Assembly (NCBI GenBank): GCA_964626065.1
Contig: CAZVDE010000026.1
Span: 1 to 19,767 of the forward strand
Reading direction: 5' to 3'
Source of the DNA: UBA3910 sp964626065
GTDB lineage: Bacteria > Bacillota > Limnochordia > Darwinibacteriales > Darwinibacteriaceae
DNA: 19,767 nucleotides
A program made the translations under genes and the position numbers. This document shows, piece after piece, positions 6,837 to 14,220 of the stretch. Below the pieces are notes generated by a model that was not told the origin of the DNA, searched no databases, and saw nothing but the letters and a program-made list of their open reading frames with translations. The stretch's first letter is position 1. The number at the start of each line of letters is the position of its first letter.

Positions 6837-7328
6837 TTATAACCCGCTTTTGTCCAAGAGTTCGAGAAAATCCTGTTTTCTGTTGGACACCATCGTTTGG
6901 GCGGTCAGCCTGCCCACCTTTTCTGCAATGGCGCGATAAACGGGCGCCTGCTCCGCCGTCACCGCAACTGAGCGCGTGACAAGCACATGCTTCGTCCCCG
7001 GAATCGGGGCCTGGTTACCCACATTCACCTCTTGAGGCTGAACGCCCGCTTCTAGAAGGGCCAAAGCATCGGAGGGGAATTTGGCGATCAACAAGATTTT
7101 TTCCGCTTGCGATTTCTCACTTTTTACATATTCGACCGTTTCCGCAATTGACAGCACGGACGTTTTGATCCCCCTGGCCGCTTGGGGCAAAATCATTTTT
7201 TGAATAGGATCATTAGCCACGTCGTCATTGGTGCAGATGATATGATTTGCACCAACCAGATTGACCCAAGAAACTGTAACTTGCCCATGAATTAAACGAT
7301 TGTCGATTCTTAAATGAACTACAGCCAT
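6837..7328 (-). CDS. PTS system mannose-family IIB component
   Basis: A 163-residue cytosolic IIB subunit, normal length. It receives phosphate from IIA on His14, in the family motif RIDNRLIHGQV near the N-terminus, and passes it to the sugar as it enters through IIC/IID. The middle section (AKFPSDALALLEAG, VNVGNQAP) fits the mannose/N-acetylgalactosamine-type IIB family. The start is ATG with GGGAGG five to seven bases upstream, 12 bp after the IIA stop. It is the last gene of the IIC-IID-IIA-IIB operon. The deacetylases and SIS proteins around it suggest an N-acetylhexosamine or hexosamine substrate, but the specificity (mannose, fructose, GalNAc, GlcN and others) is not readable from sequence. 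Confidence 0.93.
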   Translation of the reverse strand: MAVVHLRIDNRLIHGQVTVSWVNLVGANHIICTNDDVANDPIQKMILPQAARGIKTSVLSIAETVEYVKSEKSQAEKILLIAKFPSDALALLEAGVQPQEVNVGNQAPIPGTKHVLVTRSVAVTAEQAPVYRAIAEKVGRLTAQTMVSNRKQDFLELLDKSGL

Positions 7329-7340
7329 TTTGACCTCCCA

Positions 7341-7748
7341 TTATGTTTGTGATAGAAAGATCTCCGAAAGCTTACGGGTTGCCTCTGCGGTTGTTTCAAG
7401 ACAAAGGTTCGCCAGGGACGGCAAATCCTCCCGTTCACGACTTAGTAAAGCCTCCAGAAGCATAGGTAAGCTCGCCCCGGTCACAACATCCACGGACAAT
7501 TCTTCAGCGAATAACCGTGCAGCTGCATTGGCGGGGCTGCCGCCGAAAAGATCGGCCAAAACTAAAACCCCCTTGCCCGTATCTAACTCGCGGGCCCGCA
7601 GCTTAATTCGTTCAAAAAATTCTTCCGGGCTGTCCTGAGGCTGCAGTCCGTGCGCCTGCACCTGTTTTTGTTCGCCTAATATCATTTCCGCTGCATCTAA
7701 GAGGCCTGAGGCAAAAGACCCGTGGCTAATTATAAGTAGACCAACCAT
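7341..7748 (-). CDS. PTS system mannose-family IIA component
   Basis: A 135-residue separate IIA subunit, normal length for the EIIA-Man domain. It takes phosphate from HPr on His9, in the motif LLIISHGSFASGLL, and hands it to IIB. The conserved LADLFGGSPAN (61-73 region, with Asp66) is present, as is a VVTGASLPMLLEAL helix typical of the family. The start is ATG with GGGAG eight bases upstream. It lies between IID and IIB. A 104-bp gap with a strong stem-loop separates it from IID, unlike the overlapped IIC-IID junction, which suggests differential expression of soluble and membrane subunits. Confidence 0.94.
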   Translation of the reverse strand: MVGLLIISHGSFASGLLDAAEMILGEQKQVQAHGLQPQDSPEEFFERIKLRARELDTGKGVLVLADLFGGSPANAAARLFAEELSVDVVTGASLPMLLEALLSREREDLPSLANLCLETTAEATRKLSEIFLSQT

Positions 7749-7786
7749 TTTGCATCTCCCAACACATTAGACTTATTCCATTGCAA

Positions 7787-7816
7787 GCAGGGAAGGCGGA
7801 ATATCCGCCTTCCTGC
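7787..7816 (-). other. Intercistronic stem-loop between IID and IIA
   Basis: A 13-bp stem (7787-7791 plus 7793-7800 with 7804-7816) has a single bulged base and a 3-nt loop, in the gap between the IID stop and IIA start. There is no T-run after it on either strand. It is better read as an RNA processing or stability element than as a terminator, and could set the ratio of membrane to soluble PTS subunits. Confidence 0.65.
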
Positions 7817-7852
7817 TCCATCTCTATCTTTCCCAATAATTCGCCGTTTAGT

Positions 7853-8677
7853 CTAGAAGAACCCAACAAGGCTGCCAACGAAGGCGATCACCACAAGCAG
7901 CAGCAGTGCCTGGAGAGGCTTCCATTTGCGGCTTGTGAGCAGCCAGTAAATTAAACCTACCAAAGCGATGGGTACGGCAAAGGGCAGAATCTGATCCAAA
8001 ACATCCTGGACAGCAACGATACTTGTCTGAACCTTGCCCTCAAGCTCTACTGCTTGAGTAAAGGTCAACGCGGTGCCAATACCCAGAATACTCGGAATAA
8101 ATCCGCCCACAACGGTTATACCGGCGATAGTAGCCATTTCTGTAAGACGGCTAAGGACACCGGCCTGCGAGACTTCGGAGACAACCCCGATACCCTGGCG
8201 ATAACCGACATGGAACAACCAGTATGGTACGAACAGGCCCCAGAACAATCCGAAGACGACCATAATCCAAAAGCCCGCCATACTTCCCTGCAGCGCTAAG
8301 CTAGCTGCAAAGGCACCAACGATAGGCCTGGTCAGGACCGCGAAAAGAGTGTCGCCGATCCCGGCAAAGGGGCCCATCAGACCAACCTTCAAGCTGTCCA
8401 CTGCGTCGGGCGCAGCTTCTTCTTCTTCCATGGCAGTCGCTGCACCCATGATGATTGCGCCCACAGGCGGATGGGTGTTAAAGAATGCCAAGTGACGCTG
8501 CATAGCTTCTTTCAAGTCTTCACTGGTCTTCTTAACCTTTTCCAGGACAGGGGCGATACACCAGGCGAAACCCAGAGCCTGCATACGCTCATAGTTCCAC
8601 GACCATTGGAAGGTCAATATATAGCGCCACATAGCCCTTCTAGCTTCTTTTGTCAGTTGCTTATCGGTTTTAGGCAT
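7853..8677 (-). CDS. PTS system mannose-family IID component
   Basis: A 274-residue membrane subunit that with IIC forms the sugar channel in the inner membrane. Family landmarks are the N-terminal LTKEARRAMWRYILTFQWSW region, FFNTHPPVG (about 70-78), GLMGPFAGIGDTL (about 104-116), and hydrophobic segments near the C-terminus ending in a short GSLVGFF tail. Length is normal. Its ATG overlaps the end of the IIC gene by eight bases (ATGCCTAA), so translation is coupled. There is no internal break or missing motif. Confidence 0.94.
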   Translation of the reverse strand: MPKTDKQLTKEARRAMWRYILTFQWSWNYERMQALGFAWCIAPVLEKVKKTSEDLKEAMQRHLAFFNTHPPVGAIIMGAATAMEEEEAAPDAVDSLKVGLMGPFAGIGDTLFAVLTRPIVGAFAASLALQGSMAGFWIMVVFGLFWGLFVPYWLFHVGYRQGIGVVSEVSQAGVLSRLTEMATIAGITVVGGFIPSILGIGTALTFTQAVELEGKVQTSIVAVQDVLDQILPFAVPIALVGLIYWLLTSRKWKPLQALLLLVVIAFVGSLVGFF

Positions 8678-9413
8678 GCTCGGCTCCCCCTTTCAACTGA
8701 ATGTAGAGTGCGGCGAGAGCAACAGCGATAATACTAATTCCAATAACAGGAACATTGAGATAAGCGAAGAGAACGTAACCTATGACTAAGAAAGGCAAGT
8801 ATTTGCGAACAGGCAGCTGTCCCAGCAAAAGGGCAAAACCTAGAGCGGGCAGAACCGCACCCACTGTTCTCATACCAGCCATGAACCATTCCGGCATCCA
8901 TTCAGTAAAGGCAATAACTGCATCCTGCCCCAACCAAAGTGCTAGGAAAACCGGAATCGCGCGGGTAACACCCCACGGAATATTACCCAATAAATGCATA
9001 GTAGTGACACCGCGCATATTATTTTCTTCCACATACCTGTCCGCTCCGTGGATGAAGACCGTATTTACACCACGGCCGAACACGTCAAGCTGCATCATGA
9101 GTACAGCGGCGGACATGCCGATGGCCAATCCGGTTTCAATACTGCCGGTAATGATGCCGAAGGCGGTGCCCAGAATTGCGCCTACGTGAAAGTCGGGAAT
9201 GGTAGCTCCTCCGTAAGTGTGCATACCAAGGGACATGAGAGTCAATGAAGCACCTACACTGAGGCCTATTTTCACATCACCGATAATAAGCCCGGTTATG
9301 GCGCCTGAAATAAGAGGTTCATGCCAAAGAACACCTGATTGTGCTAAGTTACCGACGATACTGATATACGCCCAAATAGCGACCAACAGGGCTTTTCCGA
9401 TACCTATTTCCAA
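8670..9413 (-). CDS. PTS system mannose-family IIC component
   Basis: A 247-residue polytopic membrane protein forming the sugar path with IID. Diagnostic stretches are the EPLISGAITGLIIGD segment (around residues 31-45), LSVGASLTLMSLGMHTYGG, IPDFHVGAILGTAFG, and several later hydrophobic helices. Length is slightly short of 260 but within the family range. The start is TTG at 9413, preceded by GGGGGAG about eight bases upstream; no ATG or GTG gives a better N-terminus. It is the first gene of the PTS operon, 187 bp after the upstream oxidoreductase gene. A promoter and palindromic operator candidate lie in that gap. Confidence 0.92.
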   Translation of the reverse strand: MEIGIGKALLVAIWAYISIVGNLAQSGVLWHEPLISGAITGLIIGDVKIGLSVGASLTLMSLGMHTYGGATIPDFHVGAILGTAFGIITGSIETGLAIGMSAAVLMMQLDVFGRGVNTVFIHGADRYVEENNMRGVTTMHLLGNIPWGVTRAIPVFLALWLGQDAVIAFTEWMPEWFMAGMRTVGAVLPALGFALLLGQLPVRKYLPFLVIGYVLFAYLNVPVIGISIIAVALAALYIQLKGGAEHA

Positions 9414-9525
9414 TTCTTCTTCTCCCCCTTGCTTAATTGATTTGGTGCTGACAACTTACTTTTCCTTCCCTTTCTAATCACTCCTTTGAAAATATACTGT
9501 GTACCCCCAAACAACACTTCCGGCA

Positions 9526-9559
9526 AGCGAAACTATATAATATTTTCTCGCTTTGCTAA
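9526..9559 (-). promoter_or_regulatory. Candidate PTS operon promoter with overlapping palindromic operator
   Basis: On the minus strand, TTAGCA (complement of 9554-9559) and TATAGT (complement of 9532-9537) are separated by 16 bp and resemble -35 and -10 boxes (4/6 and 5/6 matches). An imperfect palindrome with AGCGA (9526-9530) and TCGCT (9548-9552) half-sites spans them; GCA/TGC extends the arms after one extra base. The half-site centres are about 22 bp apart, two helical turns. A repressor bound here would block the core promoter. The regulator is not encoded in the window. Confidence 0.5.
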
Positions 9560-9600
9560 AAAGTATTCGACATTCTAAGACATATTCCTGTAATAAAATG

Positions 9601-10692
9601 CTATTCTTTTATGGAAGTATAGGCTGTTTCTAACAATTTTTGTGTACGAATGCCTTCTTCTAAATTCGGGGAGCCACCTGGTGCCTCACCAAGGCTCACT
9701 GAGCGCAGAAACCAAGCTAAACTGGCGAGATGAACATCAACCATCCAGCCCAAGGAAAGGCGGGCCGGTGGGTAAACTTCTTTCAAACCAGCCAGAAAAG
9801 CATCATCTTCCACACTTCCGTCATCCGCGGGGAGCTGCTGCCCCCGTGTGCCGAACCAACGGCAAGCATTTCGGGCGGGATCAATATGTAATGCTCCTTT
9901 TTCTCCGTAGATTTCAAGGCCCATGCCGTCTCCACCCACCGCAACCCGTGAAACCTCCACCGTTCCCCTGGCCCCGTTTTCTAAAGTCAAAGCAACCAGG
10001 GCGTGATCATCCACGTCCACTTCCGCTTCGCCTTGGGGCCACCGCCGGGTTTTAACCACCGTGTCAAACCAAGAAGTGACTTCCACCGCTTCTCCCAAAA
10101 GAAAACGAAGCAAATCTAACAAGTGGCTGCCCAAATCCATCAGGGCGCCACCGCCTGAAGTGGCGTGTTTAAGCCGCCAGGCCCCCGGCCGATCCGGGTT
10201 TAAGTAGCTGGAATGGTAGGAAGTGAAGCGAAACGAATGAATTTTGCCCAGGGCGTCCTTCTTGAGTAGAGCTCTGGCTTTGGCCACCGCCGGGGAGAAA
10301 CGCAAAACATAGGCACCCTGAATTATGGACTTGCAATCCGCTAATTCCGTTTGCAGTGCCGCCGCCTCCGCCCCATTAAGGCAAAGAGGTTTTTCATAAT
10401 AGATGTGTTTACCCCGCTTTGCCGCGGCTAAAATCTGCTCATAATGCAAATTATTAGGCGTGCAGATGTCAACTACATCTAAACCCGGCACGGCAAGAAA
10501 CTCATCTAAGTTATGGACAACGCGAGCAAAGCCAATCTGTGCGGCCTGTTCTTTTTTTGCCCGATCGGTGGTAAGTAAAGCCGATAAATCCACCGCAGGC
10601 ACCGGAGTGCCTATAACCGGCAGGCACTTTAGGCCCTGCAGATGGGTGCGGGCTATTCCCCCCAGCCCGATCAAGCCGTAACCAATTTTCAT
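9601..10692 (-). CDS. Gfo/Idh/MocA-family NAD(P)-dependent oxidoreductase
   Basis: A 363-residue cytosolic dehydrogenase. The N-terminal Rossmann fold has GLIGLGGIARTH at residues 6-17. The family EKPL motif carries the catalytic Lys101. In the C-terminal domain, the SGGGALMDLGSHLLDLLRF stretch supplies Asp187 and His190, the usual catalytic positions. Family members oxidise or reduce sugars, inositols or nucleotide sugars; this substrate cannot be named. The start is ATG with GAGGGGG seven bases upstream, 18 bp after the SIS gene before it, so the two are co-transcribed. It ends the long run that begins with the ABC importer. Its likely job is oxidation or epimerisation of a sugar brought in by the neighbouring transporters (inference). 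Confidence 0.9.
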   Translation of the reverse strand: MKIGYGLIGLGGIARTHLQGLKCLPVIGTPVPAVDLSALLTTDRAKKEQAAQIGFARVVHNLDEFLAVPGLDVVDICTPNNLHYEQILAAAKRGKHIYYEKPLCLNGAEAAALQTELADCKSIIQGAYVLRFSPAVAKARALLKKDALGKIHSFRFTSYHSSYLNPDRPGAWRLKHATSGGGALMDLGSHLLDLLRFLLGEAVEVTSWFDTVVKTRRWPQGEAEVDVDDHALVALTLENGARGTVEVSRVAVGGDGMGLEIYGEKGALHIDPARNACRWFGTRGQQLPADDGSVEDDAFLAGLKEVYPPARLSLGWMVDVHLASLAWFLRSVSLGEAPGGSPNLEEGIRTQKLLETAYTSIKE

Positions 10693-10710
10693 GCGTATCC
10701 CCCTCGAAAG

Positions 10711-11424
10711 TCAGCGGCAGATTCTGCCCCTGTATTTTTCCTTCAACCTTTCGTTTCCTTCCTCCGCGCCATCAACATTTTTACTCTTCAAAATGGGTAA
10801 TTCTTTCCCCTCAGCTTGTATCTTTTCGATAACGGAGAGCATTAAAGTATTCATCAAGAACGCTCCCATGATGGTCGACCCGGGCCCGGACCTGTGCGGG
10901 CTGTTGGGGATGGCAACCAATGTATCACCAAAACCAACCCCGGTGTCCAAGACATAATCTGCGATTTCGTACAAGTTCTTACCGCCGCTGTGCCTAGATG
11001 CGAGCTTTCGGGAAAAGGAAACGGATGTAACCGCGACAGTTGTCAGGCCCCTGTCCTTGGCGCCGAGACAGATCTCGATCGGTACGGCATTGCGGCCCGA
11101 ATTGGAAATTATAATCATGATTTCGTCTTTCTCCAAAATACACTTGCGCTCGTAATCAACCAATAATGCTTCTGCCAGGCCTTCCACCCGTTCCGCCTCG
11201 CCACCGGTGGGATCGTTGATTCGGCTCACCGGGACAAGCCCCCCGGCCCTGCCGGTAACTTCCTTAGCGATCATATCCGAATGGCCGGAGCCAAAGGTGT
11301 GAACGATTCCCCCCGCAATAATTGATTCTGCAATCTTAGCGGCAATCTCGCCGATCACATCAAGCTGCTCCTGTGATGAAGCCAAAAGCTGTTGTATGCT
11401 TACCAAATAACTCTGTGCTAACAC
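10711..11424 (-). CDS. UPF0309/COG4821 SIS-domain phosphosugar protein (paralogue 4, divergent)
   Basis: A 237-residue single-SIS protein, the most diverged of the five COG4821 paralogues here. Family core is visible: HTFGSGHSDM at 42-51, IISNSGRNAVPIE at 105-117, ASRHSGGKNL at 142-151 and YEIADYVLD. Changes from the family norm are GHSD for GHSH, LDTGVGFGD for IDNCxPxGD, a longer segment with NSPHRSG, and GPGST for GPTST. All fall in the loops that normally form the phosphosugar pocket, so a different substrate or reaction is plausible. The start is GTG with AGGGGGG six bases upstream. It lies 96 bp after the HAD gene and 18 bp before the oxidoreductase, suggesting a shared pathway step with the latter. 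Confidence 0.85.
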   Translation of the reverse strand: MLAQSYLVSIQQLLASSQEQLDVIGEIAAKIAESIIAGGIVHTFGSGHSDMIAKEVTGRAGGLVPVSRINDPTGGEAERVEGLAEALLVDYERKCILEKDEIMIIISNSGRNAVPIEICLGAKDRGLTTVAVTSVSFSRKLASRHSGGKNLYEIADYVLDTGVGFGDTLVAIPNSPHRSGPGSTIMGAFLMNTLMLSVIEKIQAEGKELPILKSKNVDGAEEGNERLKEKYRGRICR

Positions 11425-11520
11425 CGCAATCCCCCCTGCTGTCCTAAATTTACCTATTCCGACATTCTTTAATAAGTCCTGCCTTTAGCACCGTTTTTCC
11501 ATCCGGAGCAGATAAAAAGA

Positions 11521-12324
11521 TCATGGGAGGATAAATCTTTCCAGGGCCTCCAGCACTGCATGTTCATTGTTGGAGCTGTTAGTGACATAATCGGCGTGCC
11601 TTTTTACCTCTTCAGGTGAATTCTGCACCGCAATCCCCACGGCGGATGCGGCAAACATCTCGACATCATTATAGTAATTGCCGATAGACAGTATCCGGCC
11701 GGCCCCCACACCCAACTTAACCGCCAATTCCCTGAGGGCATTGCCCTTCGTAGCTTTGCTGTGCGTAATATCCATGATTGAAGGGACAGAATCAATAAAA
11801 TAAGCATCCAAGCCGTTTTTTTCTATAAAACTGCCAACTTTATGGGTATTACCCACACTGGTGAGATTAATAATGGGGATACCGTCAAGCTGACTGACAT
11901 TTTCGATTAGATTTAATTCCAAATTATGCCTGGCTATGAATTCATCAACATAGCGATTGACACCGGTAACGCCCCAGTACTCGCTGCCGAAAATATGGAG
12001 CGGCTCGTTTTGGGCAATGCAAAACCTGATGATTTCATAGGCTGCCTCTTCATCCATGGCCCGCATAAAAACTTCCCGCCCGGTACTTAAATCAATAATC
12101 AATGCCCCGTTATGGCTGATCAGATAACAGTCCAAATCATGTTCACCAATCACATCCAAGGCCGCGGCCACGGGCCTGCCGGTAGCGATGGCGATGATTA
12201 TATCGTGCTTTTGGGCCTTTTTTAAGCCCGCAAGATTTTCTTGCGAAATTAATTTATGATCATCCAGAAGTGTTCCATCAAGATCTATTCCCAACAGTCG
12301 TTTGTGGCTCATCTTTTTGTCCAT
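11521..12324 (-). CDS. Cof-type HAD-superfamily phosphatase
   Basis: A 267-residue cytosolic phosphatase with the Cof/IIB-type cap, normal length. Motif I is GIDLDGTLLDD with the nucleophile Asp14 and acid Asp16. Motif II includes ATGR, with SHNGA following in the cap region. Motif III Lys is in ATKGNALREL. Motif IV reads SIGNYYNDVEMF. In most relatives motif IV is GDxxND; here the first Asp is Asn, while the second Asp remains. Such enzymes dephosphorylate sugar phosphates and similar small molecules, often to relieve sugar-phosphate stress. The start is ATG with GGGAGG seven bases upstream. It sits 84 bp after the two-SIS gene within the same run, so a sugar phosphate from this pathway is a sensible substrate (inference). 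Confidence 0.9.
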   Translation of the reverse strand: MDKKMSHKRLLGIDLDGTLLDDHKLISQENLAGLKKAQKHDIIIAIATGRPVAAALDVIGEHDLDCYLISHNGALIIDLSTGREVFMRAMDEEAAYEIIRFCIAQNEPLHIFGSEYWGVTGVNRYVDEFIARHNLELNLIENVSQLDGIPIINLTSVGNTHKVGSFIEKNGLDAYFIDSVPSIMDITHSKATKGNALRELAVKLGVGAGRILSIGNYYNDVEMFAASAVGIAVQNSPEEVKRHADYVTNSSNNEHAVLEALERFILP

Positions 12325-12408
12325 ATAGACGCCTCCCTTCTTCCAAGCCTACATCTATTATATTTGAGGAGGCAGACCCAATTCTCCTGCCGGCACCAAC
12401 TGAATTCT

Positions 12409-13449
12409 CTATTCACTGGTAATCACCGGCTTAGTGTTGCGAAAAGAGCCGGGCTCAATGCCGCTGCGCAGGGCCGATTCTCTGACCAGAGCTTGAATGG
12501 GGATGATTTCCAAGAGGGGGGCTAAATATTCATGCAGAAACGGAACAGGTAGGACAAGGCCATCTCCGGCAAAAGGCTCGCCAATCGCCACAACATCCGC
12601 GCCGTAAGTGCGCAGCTCCGCTATGAACCGCGTATTTAATTCGGCGAACTTGCCTTTAGGGTTAAAGACGAAACAAAGCACGCCGGGCTCAATGACTTCC
12701 ACCGAGCCATGCCTGAACTGTCCCGCACTAAACCCCTCTGCGGAACGCTTAGCGCCCTCTTTGAACAGCAGTGCACCTTCTAGGGCGCTGCCATATGAGC
12801 CGCCCCTGCCCATGAGATAAACCGAATGGGATTTTTCAATTAAGGGCAAAATTCTGTGCAGGAGTGCCGAGGAACGCTCTAGCGCCTGATCAAAGCGGTT
12901 AATCGTGCTCTCAATCAGTTTGTAAAAACGACCCGTTCCGGCTTGCCCCAAATGGGCCGCGACCAAGATCAGAGCCAAGATTGAAGCGGTATACGTCTTA
13001 ATAGCTACAGAATGATCACCAATCACACCTAAGGGCAGCACCAAGTGGCAGCCCCTGCCCACGGTACTGTCCTGATTGTTGGTCAGGGCTATGGTGCGAA
13101 CTGAGGCCGCAACCGAATCCAAAAGCCGGATCGCTTCCGCACTTTCCCCCGATTGGGAGACAATCAAGAGTGTGGTTTCCGGGCCCAAGACATGGACCTG
13201 ATTATCCAGAAGTAATGAGGTATCTTCGACCGCAACGGCAAACCCGTATTCGTGAAAGACACCCCGCGCGGCATGGCCCGCAAAAAGCGAAGCACCCATC
13301 CCGGTCACTAGCAAATTGGGCGATTTGTTGATAATTTCAGCCGCTTCGGCCAATAGCGCCCTTCCCTCGCCACTGCGGTACTTGGTATAAACGTCCGCAA
13401 GCGCCTCTGCTTGGCCGCACATATCCCGCAAAAACGGATCTTTATTCAC
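12409..13449 (-). CDS. Two-SIS-domain GlmS/AgaS-like sugar-phosphate deaminase or isomerase
   Basis: A 346-residue protein with tandem SIS domains, resembling the isomerase half of GlmS without the glutaminase half. The first SIS has GMGASLFAGH near 50 and SQSGESAE at 98-105; the second has MGRGGSYGSALEGALLFKEG (213-232) and AEGFSAGQFRHG. By alignment from memory, Glu231 and His247 match E. coli GlmS Glu488 and His504, while the Lys485 position is Leu. The C-terminus RNTKPVITSE is typical. Lacking a glutaminase, it probably runs as a deaminase/isomerase (NagB-II, GlmD or FrlB type), and could fill the deaminase step otherwise missing here. Start choice: the open frame extends to 13557, but AAGGCGG lies seven bases before the GTG at 13449. 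This gives an 8-bp overlap (GTGAATAA) with the epimerase gene, so translation is coupled. Confidence 0.85.
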   Translation of the reverse strand: MNKDPFLRDMCGQAEALADVYTKYRSGEGRALLAEAAEIINKSPNLLVTGMGASLFAGHAARGVFHEYGFAVAVEDTSLLLDNQVHVLGPETTLLIVSQSGESAEAIRLLDSVAASVRTIALTNNQDSTVGRGCHLVLPLGVIGDHSVAIKTYTASILALILVAAHLGQAGTGRFYKLIESTINRFDQALERSSALLHRILPLIEKSHSVYLMGRGGSYGSALEGALLFKEGAKRSAEGFSAGQFRHGSVEVIEPGVLCFVFNPKGKFAELNTRFIAELRTYGADVVAIGEPFAGDGLVLPVPFLHEYLAPLLEIIPIQALVRESALRSGIEPGSFRNTKPVITSE

Positions 13450-14131
13450 TTCCGCCACCGCCTTTTCCGATTTCGGCCAAAACTTGCCGCCGAAAGGCCC
13501 GTAAATTTTGCCCGGGCGAACCCCGGCCCGTGAAGACGCAGGAAGTGCCTGCCACAAAGATCTCTGCCCCCGCCTGAAAGGCCTTCACCGCAGTATCCAC
13601 ATTGATGTTGCCATCCACCTGAATCGGCAGTTTAAGCTGCTGCTCGTCGATGAGTTTTTTCACCTTGGCTATTTTAGCTGTGGTGTTGGCAATGAACTTT
13701 TGCCCCGCAAACCCCGGCTCCACTGCCATAATCAAAACATAATCCACCTGATCAAGTACGTAACTGAGGCTTTCTAATCCACAAGCCGGATTAATGGCCG
13801 CGCCCGCCCCCATCCCCAAACCCTTAATTTCTCCAATCAGGCGGTGGGGGAATTTAACTTGATCCAGATGAAAACTCAACTGTGAGACTCCCGCCTCGGC
13901 GCAGAGTGAAACATAATTTTCCGGCCTATCCACCATTAAATGGACATCAATGGGAACGGCGGAAATATCCTTGAGAGCCTTCACGCTGGCGAAATTCATG
14001 GCTAAATTGGGAACATAGACACCATCCATAATATCCACATGCCACAGGTCAATGCCGGCTAATTCCAATTCTTTGACGTCCCTTTCAAGGTTCAAAGAAT
14101 CGGCACACATTAACGATGCTGAAATCTTCAT
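13442..14131 (-). CDS. Ribulose-phosphate 3-epimerase family protein (Rpe/AlsE type)
   Basis: A 229-residue TIM-barrel epimerase of phosphorylated ketoses. The family signature is intact: HVDIMDGVYVPN (31-42) with His31 and Asp33, HLMV with His64, MAVEPGFAGQKF (135-146), and VDGNIN with catalytic Asp173. Replacement of VDGG by VDGN and the FVAGTSCVF ending resemble the allulose-6-phosphate epimerase branch (AlsE) more than housekeeping Rpe, where VDGGI is usual. That assignment is tentative. The start is the ATG at 14131, because a perfect AAAGGAGG stands six bases upstream; the frame could extend to 14167 but lacks a placed ribosome site there. It overlaps the two-SIS gene by eight bases. 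In context it would interconvert ketose-6-phosphates produced by the SIS enzymes. Confidence 0.88.
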   Translation of the reverse strand: MKISASLMCADSLNLERDVKELELAGIDLWHVDIMDGVYVPNLAMNFASVKALKDISAVPIDVHLMVDRPENYVSLCAEAGVSQLSFHLDQVKFPHRLIGEIKGLGMGAGAAINPACGLESLSYVLDQVDYVLIMAVEPGFAGQKFIANTTAKIAKVKKLIDEQQLKLPIQVDGNINVDTAVKAFQAGAEIFVAGTSCVFTGRGSPGQNLRAFRRQVLAEIGKGGGGSE

Positions 14132-14186
14132 GACTGCCTCCTTTTCAGCCCTGTTTCTGCAGTTCACCCCTTTTTTCCTGGTTAAA

Positions 14187-14214
14187 GGGCCGCTAGAATG
14201 TTTTCCAACGGCCC
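14187..14214 (-). other. Weak intercistronic stem-loop between SIS gene and epimerase
   Basis: Six-base GC arms (14187-14192 with 14209-14214) enclose a 16-nt loop, directly after the stop of the SIS gene at 14221. The minus strand continues with CTTTAACC, too few T for an efficient terminator. It may slightly attenuate or stabilise the operon mRNA. Confidence 0.4.
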
Positions 14215-14220
14215 CGGTGT

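Noticed and set aside
9414..9600. A sigma-54 promoter or catabolite (cre) site before the mannose-type PTS.
   Set aside because: I found no TGGCAC-N5-TTGC pattern and no good cre-like palindrome in this gap; a sigma-70-type pair fits better.
13450..13557. The N-terminal extension of the two-SIS protein overlapping the epimerase gene by over 100 bp.
   Set aside because: The extension has no placed ribosome site and is unlike the family N-terminus. The GTG at 13449 with AAGGCGG gives a normal 8-bp overlap.
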